The notes below the pieces were generated by a model. It was not told where the DNA came from. It searched no databases and saw only the letters and a program-made list of their open reading frames with translations. DNA of 11,818 nucleotides from G039029935 sp039029935 (lineage in GTDB: Bacteria; Chloroflexota; Anaerolineae; Caldilineales; Caldilineaceae): contig JBCCFC010000290.1 of assembly GCA_039029935.1 (NCBI GenBank), forward strand, positions 1 through 11,818, written 5' to 3'. Below are positions 1 through 7,314 of the stretch, piece after piece. Both the position numbers and the translations under genes were made by a program. Numbering within the stretch: position 1 is the first letter of the stretch; each line of letters begins with the position of its first letter.

Positions 1-499
1 AAATGTAGATGTTTTTAAATTAGACACATCCACATTATCCAGTTTGCTACGGGCGATGGCCTATAATGGTGAATGGAAACCCTTCTTTGACTATCTCAAT
101 GCAGAAGTCAAAAAACAAGCCTCGATTCGTGACCACCTTAATGGCGAAAAAGTGCTGCAAGGTTTTATGATTGCCTACCTCAACGTCACCTACCACTTCT
201 TTACCTGGTCCGAGCGTGAAAGCGGTGGCGGCTTTGTGGACCTGTACTTGGAGCCATTTGTGATGCGTTTCCCCGACATGAACTATGGTTATTTGATTGA
301 GTTAAAATACATGTCGGAAAAACAGTACAATGGCGAGAATGGCAAAACCAATTTCGACAATCGAATTGAAGAGGCCGAACAGCAGTTGCATCGGTATGCC
401 AGTGATGAGCGGTTACAGCAATACGCGGATAAGGTTACGTTTAAGAAAGTTGTGTTGGGGTATGTTGGGTGGCAGTTGAAGGTTGCCAAGGAAGTCTGA
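1..499 (+). CDS. PD-(D/E)XK nuclease-domain protein, C-terminal part (left-truncated)
   Basis: The frame is open from base 2 to a TGA at 497-499, giving 165 residues with no start in view, so the gene begins left of the window; the TTG at 44 is simply an internal Leu codon. Numbering this fragment, an ExxGGGFVDLYLEP block holds Asp80 and a YLIELKY block holds Glu100 and Lys102, the D...ExK core of the PD-(D/E)XK fold. The surrounding text (SERESGGG, RYAS, KVVLGYVGW) resembles the DUF1703/PDDEXK_9 domain, which usually follows an AAA-ATPase_like domain in proteins of about 500-550 residues. The missing part is therefore probably the ATPase. The cellular role of this family is not established. 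It lies 40 bases upstream of another ATPase-nuclease gene on the same strand and may be co-transcribed with it. Domain class is seen in sequence; the N-terminal ATPase is inferred. Confidence 0.85.
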   Translation, partial: NVDVFKLDTSTLSSLLRAMAYNGEWKPFFDYLNAEVKKQASIRDHLNGEKVLQGFMIAYLNVTYHFFTWSERESGGGFVDLYLEPFVMRFPDMNYGYLIELKYMSEKQYNGENGKTNFDNRIEEAEQQLHRYASDERLQQYADKVTFKKVVLGYVGWQLKVAKEV

Positions 500-527
500 T
501 GAGGGCGTTAATCAGTAATTACATATG

Positions 528-534
528 AAAGAGG
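528..534 (+). promoter_or_regulatory. Shine-Dalgarno AAAGAGG deciding the ATPase start
   Basis: The purine-rich AAAGAGG ends 5 bases before the ATG at 540 and would be inside the coding region if translation began at the ATG at 525. The spacing favours the ATG at 540 as the true start, making the protein five residues shorter than the longest frame. Confidence 0.7.
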
Positions 535-539
535 TCCGA

Positions 540-2330
540 ATGAAAGAAACCAAACAAGCAATGATAGACCCGGTTGGCAATCTTTTTGTCAACCGTGAGC
601 AGGAATTTGAGATGTACGCCGAGTGGATTCGGCATATTCCGGATATGCCAAGCAACAGTTATGCGCTCGTTGGGCGACGACGGACGGGCAAGACAGCGGT
701 TCTAGTACGGTTGTATAATCATCTCTTTTTTAAGCAAGAGCGGGTGATGCCCGTCTACATTTCTTTTGCCGAATATTTAAACCCGAAGAAACCCTTGACG
801 ATGATCGATGTGGCCGAACACTTCTTATCTTCGTATCTGCTCTGCTATCTTGCCTTTCAATATCGTCGTCCGGACCTTATGCAGGAAAAACCGCGTATTG
901 ACTTCATTCGGACTTTGGCGGCTGAATTGAACGATGTCGTTGTCATCGAGCGATTGAAGATGTTTGACACTGCGCTGGCAGAGCAAACGACATCAACAAG
1001 CCCGGTCAAAGTTGCCATTAATGCACCAAAAACAATTGCAGGTCTATACAATCAATTCACTGCGGTTATTGTTGATGAATTTCAGGTGCTAACCAATGTG
1101 TATGATGAAAAGCGTAATATTTGGTATGATTTAACAGATAGTTTTCAGCAATGCGTAGACAGTCGCGTTGCCCCAATGTTGGTTTCTGGGTCTGCCGTTT
1201 CATTATTGATTAACCAAGCGTTACGGGGATTGTTGACAGGACGATTTAATTATTGGTATCTAGCACCATTAAGCCGCGACCACACTCATGATCTAGCTTT
1301 TCGTCTGGCCGCGCTTGTCGGTGTCGAGATGAATGCTGAATTTGCCGAGATGCTCTGGCAAGTCACGGCTGGATACCCCAACAACGTGGAAAACTTGATG
1401 CGCAGCCGTTCGCCTGCTCGCCGTCGTTACCCATGCCTAGATGCGTTGAAAGAGGTACTCGTTTACGAGGTCTCCAATCGCCTCGCCAATACTTGGCAAC
1501 TCTATAGTGCTGAATTTAACGAGCATATTGGTCTGCTCAATGGCGATGGCTTGGCAAAGAAAGTCATGTTGTGGGTGACAAAATACCCCGATCCGCCGAT
1601 TGATGCCGAACAGATTGCACAGGCGTTTGATGTCACCTATGACGAAGCGCAGGCGGCACTGCTCAAATTGTATCAAGCCGATATTATCGATCTTGTGGGG
1701 TGGGAACGCTATGAAGGGCCTGGCGACCCCATGTTGCGTCGCTACATTGACTACAACTTCCGCTGGCAGCTAGAGAAAATATCGGAAGAGCAAGCCGTCG
1801 AAAGCCTCAACGATGGCTATAACAAAATTCGAGGCGATTTGAACAACGCGCTGGGCGAGATTGGTGAACTCTATGTCGGCATGGTCATGCGCGGGTTTGA
1901 TGACCGTAGCATTGATGGCACAACCTATTTCAATTTTCCACACGCAATATTATTACCCAAATTCGAGTCCATTGAAAAGCGCAGTGGGACCGTTGTTGCT
2001 GGCGACAAAGTGGAGATTGATGTCATCGGCCAATGGACACAGGGTGACCCCATTCACAATACAACCCAGCGATGTGCTTGGCTGGTGGAGGCCAAAAATT
2101 GGTCTGAGCCAATCCCGTTGCCAGAGGTTGAACATTTCTTGAAACAGGCTGGGCAGATGCAGGCAAAGGAGAAGTATGATCAGGTGACGTTGTGGTTTTT
2201 CTCCAAGAGTGGGTTTACCAAGCCTGCCATCAATGCGCTGGAAAAAGCCGGGGTGCTGTATAGTGATTGGAAAGCGTTTTTTGCATTGGCGCGGCAGTTT
2301 GACCTGTTTGGATTACCGAACAGGGGGTAG
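540..2330 (+). CDS. AAA/STAND-type ATPase with C-terminal PD-(D/E)XK nuclease-like domain
   Basis: A 596-residue protein. An N-terminal P-loop ATPase of the archaeal-ATPase type (PF01637-like) shows Walker A GRRRTGKT at residues 45-52, Walker B VIVDEF at 176-181, a sensor-1-like strand MLVSGSA at 213-219 and the family's GRF...LAPLS segment near 235-245. A helical/winged-helix linker spans about 330-410. The C-terminal third carries IGELYVG (Glu443), EIDVIG (Asp494) and WLVEAKNW (Glu517, Lys519), a complete E...D...ExK restriction-endonuclease-like core. The start is set at 540: the AAAGAGG at 528-534 lies 5 bases before it, whereas the in-frame ATG at 525 has no ribosome site and overlaps that motif. 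An ATP-driven DNA-cleaving or DNA-processing role is plausible, but no substrate can be named. The 3' end is 3 bases from the convergent ABC gene. Confidence 0.85.
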   Translation: MKETKQAMIDPVGNLFVNREQEFEMYAEWIRHIPDMPSNSYALVGRRRTGKTAVLVRLYNHLFFKQERVMPVYISFAEYLNPKKPLTMIDVAEHFLSSYLLCYLAFQYRRPDLMQEKPRIDFIRTLAAELNDVVVIERLKMFDTALAEQTTSTSPVKVAINAPKTIAGLYNQFTAVIVDEFQVLTNVYDEKRNIWYDLTDSFQQCVDSRVAPMLVSGSAVSLLINQALRGLLTGRFNYWYLAPLSRDHTHDLAFRLAALVGVEMNAEFAEMLWQVTAGYPNNVENLMRSRSPARRRYPCLDALKEVLVYEVSNRLANTWQLYSAEFNEHIGLLNGDGLAKKVMLWVTKYPDPPIDAEQIAQAFDVTYDEAQAALLKLYQADIIDLVGWERYEGPGDPMLRRYIDYNFRWQLEKISEEQAVESLNDGYNKIRGDLNNALGEIGELYVGMVMRGFDDRSIDGTTYFNFPHAILLPKFESIEKRSGTVVAGDKVEIDVIGQWTQGDPIHNTTQRCAWLVEAKNWSEPIPLPEVEHFLKQAGQMQAKEKYDQVTLWFFSKSGFTKPAINALEKAGVLYSDWKAFFALARQFDLFGLPNRG

Positions 2331-2333
2331 CCA

Positions 2334-4121
2334 TTAGACCAACTCACCCGCCCACAACCGCTGCATCTCCTCACTTCGCGCCAACAATTCATCCAGCGTC
2401 CCCTCATCCTCAACCGCACCATCCTTCAGGACAATAATGTGATCCGCACGTCGCAATGCGGGTCGACGATGTGACACCACGAGACAGGTCGGTGGCTCTT
2501 CACGCTTAAACAGCCGCTCCCACAGCGTCCGTTCCGTCTCAACATCCAACGCGCTCGACAAATCATCAAAAACCAGCAACTCTGGCCCTGTATTGTTTGT
2601 AGAAGACCCGTCACCCCGCACAAACATGCGCGCAGCGGCACTGCGTTGTATCTGCCCACCCGATAGTTTGACCCCTTTGGGACCGACCACTGTGTCCAGC
2701 CCTTCACTCAATTCAGCGATGTCATCTTCCAACACGGCGGCATGGATAGCCGCGTTCAAATTCACCTCTTCTTCCTTTAATCCTAATAGCAGGTTTTCAC
2801 GCAGGGTTGTGCTAAAGAGTCGCGGCACTTGGGCTGTGTAGGCGGCCCGGGGTGGCGTGAAAAAGTCATCGGGCGCATCCACGACACGACCGTTCCAGCG
2901 AATTTCACCCGCCTGTTGAGGCAGCAGACCGAGCAGTGACCGTAGCAGCGTGGTTTTGCCAGCACCAATCCGTCCGGTAATCACGGTGAACGAGCCGCGT
3001 GGAAGGGCGAGGTTAACATCGCGAATGCCTTGGTCCGAGTTGGGGTGCTGATAAGCCAGCCCTTGCACGGTCAACTTCTCTAGTCGGTCATCGGTCTGTT
3101 TGGTCGGGTAAACAACCTCTGGCAATGTACCATCCAAATAGACAGGACCCACTTCCACAAGCTGCTGCGGTGGTGCATCCTGCATGAAGTCAAGTAGACG
3201 ATTAACGGCCACGCCAGCCTGTCGATAACGCGCCCACATAAAGCCGATGAAGTTGAAGAAGCCTGTCATGTTGGTGAGATAGGCGACAAAGAGCGCAAAA
3301 TCGCCAACGGTAAAGGTATCGGCACGGAAGGCGGGGACGGCTAGGAACAGGATGATGCTTGTGCCGAGACTACCCGCGTTGATATAGACCGAATGGAGTA
3401 ACTCTTCAAAGAGGCGATCTTGCAGCGCAGCCTGTCGCCGTTCTTCATTGATGCTCGTCATGCGGTCAACGATATGCTTTTCTGCCCCCGCCACTTTGAG
3501 TGCCAGTACCGCGCCAAAAATTTGCGCAATATAGCCTGTCACCGCACTGCTGGCCTCACGTACCCGTCGTCGATAGCGCTCCAGTCGTCCAGTGCTGGCA
3601 CTGGACACGGTGAGGATCACGGCCATGGGGATAAAGGCAATCAGTGTCATTGTTGGGTTGATCGACCACATGATCCAAACGGACACGACCAATGTGGTCC
3701 CATAGGCGATCAAATTGTTGAACCAGATAGTAAACCAGGGCAACTCATCGGTATCCTCGCGGAAGCGGCTAATGGCAGCTCCTGATGATTCGTTGAGCGC
3801 GGCGGCGCCAGGTAGCTCATAGAGACGCTCCATCATATTTTTGTGGAGCAGCGTCATAATCGAATGCGCATAGGGTATATTGGCCTCGACCATGCCATAT
3901 AGCCCCCAGATGCGCGCACCCACGCCTGCCAGCATAATTGCCAGCAATGTCCATAGTCCAAAACGAGCGGTGACATCGGGTTCAATGATGTTGAAGAATT
4001 CACGCGACACCCAGCCTGGGATCAGCCAAGCGACGTTGAGGACGGTAAAGCCAACCATGTTATAGAGAAAATTCCAGCGTTGAAAGACGATCAGTCGCCA
4101 TACAAATTGCCACGTAGCCAT
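2334..4121 (-). CDS. ABC exporter half-transporter, degenerate-site subunit
   Basis: A 595-residue type IV (ABCB-like) exporter half. The N-terminal ~310 residues hold about six membrane segments (roughly 18-38, 55-77, 132-155, 157-175, 245-265, 272-295). The nucleotide-binding domain has Walker A GRIGAGKT (383-390), Q-loop Gln431, canonical LSGGQ (486-490), Walker B LLVFDD (515-520), D-loop SALD (523-526) and H-loop His551. The residue after the Walker B aspartate is Asp520, not the catalytic glutamate, so this subunit's own site should be hydrolysis-poor, as in BmrC and TM287. A polar insert (GDGSSTNNTGPE, 503-514) sits just before Walker B. The ATG overlaps the upstream TAA by one base, with AGGAGGT at 4131-4137 as ribosome site. 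It should pair with the adjacent 596-residue subunit in the cytoplasmic membrane; substrate unknown (drug, lipid or peptide). Confidence 0.93.
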   Translation of the reverse strand: MATWQFVWRLIVFQRWNFLYNMVGFTVLNVAWLIPGWVSREFFNIIEPDVTARFGLWTLLAIMLAGVGARIWGLYGMVEANIPYAHSIMTLLHKNMMERLYELPGAAALNESSGAAISRFREDTDELPWFTIWFNNLIAYGTTLVVSVWIMWSINPTMTLIAFIPMAVILTVSSASTGRLERYRRRVREASSAVTGYIAQIFGAVLALKVAGAEKHIVDRMTSINEERRQAALQDRLFEELLHSVYINAGSLGTSIILFLAVPAFRADTFTVGDFALFVAYLTNMTGFFNFIGFMWARYRQAGVAVNRLLDFMQDAPPQQLVEVGPVYLDGTLPEVVYPTKQTDDRLEKLTVQGLAYQHPNSDQGIRDVNLALPRGSFTVITGRIGAGKTTLLRSLLGLLPQQAGEIRWNGRVVDAPDDFFTPPRAAYTAQVPRLFSTTLRENLLLGLKEEEVNLNAAIHAAVLEDDIAELSEGLDTVVGPKGVKLSGGQIQRSAAARMFVRGDGSSTNNTGPELLVFDDLSSALDVETERTLWERLFKREEPPTCLVVSHRRPALRRADHIIVLKDGAVEDEGTLDELLARSEEMQRLWAGELV

Positions 4122-5911
4122 TAGCTTAAGACCTCCTCTAATCCTGTCTGCAAAAGTGTATAAAAGCGTGAATTAGGATCATCGGCCAACGCCTGTCGTG
4201 GGCCTAACTCTTGGATTTTGCCGTCATCGAGAATCATGATGTGGTCTGCTCGTTGCACTGTCTCCAGCCGATGTGCCACGATGATGGCTGTGCGGTCCTG
4301 TAACAGACGGTCCACTGCCTGTTCAATCAGCCGCTCTGTCACGGGATCCAAGCGTGAGGACGCTTCATCGAGAATCACCAGACCGGGATTGTGCAGAAAT
4401 ACACGCGTGAAGGCCAACAGTTGCCCTTCGCCTGCGGATAAGCTCCCTCCCTCACTCTGCAATTCGGTGTCCAATCCTTGGGGGAGCCGCTCAAACCAGT
4501 CATTGACACCCAACTGGTCAATGACATTCAAAATCTGCTCGTCGTTGATAGCAGGGTCGAAGAGCGTCACATTCTCGCGAACCGTTCCCTGCAAAATCTG
4601 CACATCTTGCGTCACCATGCCAATACGCGCCCGTACCTCGTGTACATCCAGTGTGCGCAAATCCGCTTTATCCATTGATGCGCTATGAACACAAATCGCC
4701 CCAGCGGCTGGATCATAGAGCCGAAAGAGCAAACGGGTGAGGGTTGTCTTCCCGCTACCTGTGCGCCCGAGCAGACCCAGCACTTGACCTGGTTGCAGAG
4801 AAAAAGAAATGTCATCAAGGACCAATTCATCGGCGATGTAGCTGAACGAAACCTGCTCAAAGGACATGCCTAACGCACCATCTGTCAGCACATGCTTTTT
4901 CAACGTATTATCCGTCTGAATTTGATTATCCAGTACGCGAAGTTCCTCAATGCGCTCAATACTTGCCGCTGCCTGCTGGAAGTTGCGCACCTCTTCGGTA
5001 ATTTGCCCCAATGGGTCCAACATCATATTCGTGTAGTGAACAACAAGATAGACTGCACCGACTGTCAATGTGCCTTCTTGAAAGAGCCAAAAGCCCATGC
5101 CAAAGGCGATGAGTTGCCCAACGGTGTGGCCTGCATTCCAGATGTTGCCGACAAGAATATTGATGCGCCCGCTACGGACTTCACGATCAAAACGCACTTT
5201 GTTGTGATGAAAGAGGTTGCGCATGACATAGCCAACAGCCCCACTGGAGCGCACATCCTCGGTTCCGGCCAGATGTTCCTCAATAAAGCCAAAGAGATTG
5301 GCACTGGCCTCTCGTCCTGCCTTCCAACGTGGAATCGCCATGTTGCGTGTCGTCACAAAGGCATAGACGATACCAGCACTATAGAGAGTCAACGCTATGC
5401 TGACACGCCAGTCGGTCCAGATCAGTGCAATGATGACACCCAATATTAGCAGACCATTGCCCAGAATCCGCACCACAAACTGCGAGAAGAAGATGGCAAG
5501 ATTGGCGACATCGCCATCAATGCGCTCAATCATTTCACCGGGTTTGTGTTCATGGTGAAAGCCCATATCCAAGTTGAGGCAGTGCAACGTTAAATCTTCG
5601 CGTAGCCGATTGGTGGCGCGCCAACCAATATCCTCGCTGTAGTAGATGGCCGCAAGCTGCAAGGCTTGGTGCGCCAATGCGCCCACAAGAAAGAGGATTG
5701 CTGCAAATAATAGATTGTCCCCAGCCCCATCAAGGGCACTGTTACTGCCAAGCCCGATGGCTGTGTCAATAAAATAGCGGATGATTTGCGGGTTGACGAT
5801 TTGCAGCCCAATCGTCACCAAAAGCAACCCTGCAAGGATAAACACTTTTGTTTTGAGCGGTCGTAGATACTGCGCCATGAGTACCCAGTAGTTTTGGAGC
5901 GGTAGAGTCAT
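4121..5911 (-). CDS. ABC exporter half-transporter, catalytic-site subunit
   Basis: A 596-residue type IV exporter half and first gene of the leftward pair. Membrane segments lie at about 20-45, 68-92, 145-167, 170-190, 252-275 and 278-298. The ATPase domain has Walker A GRTGSGKT (382-389), Q-loop Gln435, an altered signature LSAGE (491-495), Walker B LVILDE (511-516) with the catalytic Glu516, D-loop SRLD (519-522) and H-loop His547. It thus supplies the working Walker B, while its signature is degenerate, the mirror image of the downstream subunit. The start at 5911 is preceded by AAAGGAGA at about 5917-5924 with good spacing. The LSAGE/DEASSRLD combination recurs in one partner of heterodimeric exporter pairs in Actinobacteria and Chloroflexota (from memory). 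Function: ATP-driven export, substrate unknown. Confidence 0.93.
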   Translation of the reverse strand: MTLPLQNYWVLMAQYLRPLKTKVFILAGLLLVTIGLQIVNPQIIRYFIDTAIGLGSNSALDGAGDNLLFAAILFLVGALAHQALQLAAIYYSEDIGWRATNRLREDLTLHCLNLDMGFHHEHKPGEMIERIDGDVANLAIFFSQFVVRILGNGLLILGVIIALIWTDWRVSIALTLYSAGIVYAFVTTRNMAIPRWKAGREASANLFGFIEEHLAGTEDVRSSGAVGYVMRNLFHHNKVRFDREVRSGRINILVGNIWNAGHTVGQLIAFGMGFWLFQEGTLTVGAVYLVVHYTNMMLDPLGQITEEVRNFQQAAASIERIEELRVLDNQIQTDNTLKKHVLTDGALGMSFEQVSFSYIADELVLDDISFSLQPGQVLGLLGRTGSGKTTLTRLLFRLYDPAAGAICVHSASMDKADLRTLDVHEVRARIGMVTQDVQILQGTVRENVTLFDPAINDEQILNVIDQLGVNDWFERLPQGLDTELQSEGGSLSAGEGQLLAFTRVFLHNPGLVILDEASSRLDPVTERLIEQAVDRLLQDRTAIIVAHRLETVQRADHIMILDDGKIQELGPRQALADDPNSRFYTLLQTGLEEVLS

Positions 5912-5975
5912 GGTATTCTCCTTTGGTAATCGAAGCGTACTTTGCCAACCATTGATAAGCTGTTTTATGGTCTTA

Positions 5976-5984
5976 TGGTATAAT
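5976..5984 (+). promoter_or_regulatory. Extended -10 promoter for the glycosyltransferase-sulfatase pair
   Basis: TGGTATAAT gives a perfect TATAAT hexamer (5979-5984) with the TG extension one base upstream. The best -35 look-alike, TTGATA at 5952-5957, is 21 bases away, too far for normal spacing, which suits an extended -10 promoter. Transcription would begin near 5991, leaving a leader of about 60 bases before the ATG at 6052. The site lies in the 140-base gap shared with the divergent ABC genes, where I found no equally good leftward promoter. Confidence 0.55.
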
Positions 5985-6051
5985 AACGGGTCTATTCAAT
6001 TTCTAAAAATGGCTCAGGACAAGGAGTCAACTTCTGGGTACAAAAAACCGT

Positions 6052-7311
6052 ATGAATGTTCTTATGATTTCCCCCATATCTGTTTCCCCTGCAAATGCCG
6101 GTGATAAAGTACGCATTCAGCACATTGCCAAGGGGCTTGCACAACATCATAATGTGACATTTGTGTCGCCCATTGATGATGTATCAAATCCGAAAGAAAA
6201 GAAGCAAAAGACATATAGAGAAACCATCATTAAAAAAGAGACGAGCGAAGGGTTGTTTGATGTTCCTGTTCCTATCAGACCATCGACCCGTATACAACAA
6301 ATACGTAGTCTTTGCGCTCGATGGCCGTACCATACAGCTTTGCGTTACCGCCCAAAAATTACCCAAAGAGTGCGGCAACTTATGGATGAGAATGAGTATG
6401 ATCTTGTCTATTGTCACCTTCTCCAGACATTACCCTATGTGACAAATGCAACCATTCCGATTGTCTTGGATCAGCAAAATGTTGATAGACTTTACTGGCA
6501 ACGTCAAACCGCAAATTACTCTACCCGCTCGGCCCATTACTGGTTATCACGCCTCAACCACATGAAAACAATTCGTTTTGAGACACAAATATTACCACAA
6601 CTTTCAGCCATTGTTTCTGTCTCGGCTGAGGAGCGTGCTGAGACATGTCTCTACGCAGATGGGAAGGTTCCCTATTTGTTTGTTGCGCCCAACGGTGTGG
6701 ATGCAAGTCACTATAAACTGGGGCGGAAGGACCGCCCTCAAGACAAGTTCGTGTTGGGGTTCTTGGGGTCTCTGGCATTAGCCTCTAACCAAAGGGCTGT
6801 CTTTCGGCTTGTTGAACAGATTTTGCCTGCTGTTCAACAACAACTGCCTTATATCTCCATATCGACGCTCATCATTGGTCGTAATCCACCACAAAACCTG
6901 TTGAACTTTGCGGCGAGACATCCTGAAAAACAGATTACGGTTACAGGAGAGGTTGAAGATGTGTTGCCATATTTGCATCAAGTCGATATAATGGCCCTAC
7001 CACTACAAAGTGGTGCAGGAACAAAACTGCGAGTGCTAGAGGCAATGGCTGCGGGTGTATGTGTTGTTGGTAGCCCCATTGCCTTGGCTGGCTTTGATGA
7101 TTTTGTTGATGGCAAGCATGTCTTGCTGGCGAATAATAACGACGACTTTGTTGCCGCTGTGTGTATGTTGGCGAATAATGTTGATCTACGGTATGCCATG
7201 CGACATCAAGCACATGACCTCGTTGTCGAGCGTTATAACTGGGACCGGATTACGTCTCAATTGGCGAACGACTTGTCTGGCATGTACAGAAATATAAAAT
7301 TGAAAGAGTAA
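6052..7311 (+). CDS. GT-B glycosyltransferase, family 4-like
   Basis: A 419-residue protein with the two-domain GT-B layout. The N-terminal acceptor domain starts with VLMISPIS and a glycine/charged turn (AGDKVRIQHIAKGL, 16-29), then VLDQQNVDRLYW (138-149) and an IVSVSAEE (187-194) linker strand. The C-terminal donor domain starts near VAPNGVD (211-217) and GFLGSL (236-241), and holds LIIGRNPP (273-280), VTGEVEDV (297-304), MALPLQSGAGTK (314-325) and LEAMAAG (329-335), whose Glu330 corresponds to the nucleotide-sugar-binding glutamate of GT4 enzymes. It is expected to transfer a sugar from an activated donor at the cytoplasmic membrane face; sugar and acceptor are unknown. The ATG at 6052 fits the family's N-terminus but has no close ribosome site (AAGGAG at 6021-6026 is too far away). 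Its first third looks A/T-richer than its neighbours. The sulfatase follows after 3 bases. Confidence 0.85.
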   Translation: MNVLMISPISVSPANAGDKVRIQHIAKGLAQHHNVTFVSPIDDVSNPKEKKQKTYRETIIKKETSEGLFDVPVPIRPSTRIQQIRSLCARWPYHTALRYRPKITQRVRQLMDENEYDLVYCHLLQTLPYVTNATIPIVLDQQNVDRLYWQRQTANYSTRSAHYWLSRLNHMKTIRFETQILPQLSAIVSVSAEERAETCLYADGKVPYLFVAPNGVDASHYKLGRKDRPQDKFVLGFLGSLALASNQRAVFRLVEQILPAVQQQLPYISISTLIIGRNPPQNLLNFAARHPEKQITVTGEVEDVLPYLHQVDIMALPLQSGAGTKLRVLEAMAAGVCVVGSPIALAGFDDFVDGKHVLLANNNDDFVAAVCMLANNVDLRYAMRHQAHDLVVERYNWDRITSQLANDLSGMYRNIKLKE

Positions 7312-7314
7312 ACC

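Noticed and set aside
525..527. ATG at 525 as start of the ATPase
   Set aside because: The ribosome site AAAGAGG lies downstream of it and is properly spaced for the ATG at 540.
2303..2324. CCTGTT/AACAGG inverted repeat near the end of the ATPase gene, as a terminator
   Set aside because: Only six base pairs, inside coding sequence, with no T-run on either strand.
4218..5449. Long rightward open frames (156 and 185 residues) opposite the ABC gene
   Set aside because: They lie antisense within a clearly conserved ABC transporter gene, have no ribosome sites and no family resemblance.
5952..5957. TTGATA as -35 box for the glycosyltransferase promoter
   Set aside because: The spacing to TATAAT is 21 bases, well outside the usual 16-18; the extended -10 explains the promoter better.
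6009..6104. Short 31-codon frame starting ATGGCTCAGGAC that overlaps the glycosyltransferase start
   Set aside because: No ribosome site, no hydrophobic or repeated-codon pattern typical of a leader peptide, and it runs out of frame into a clear gene start.
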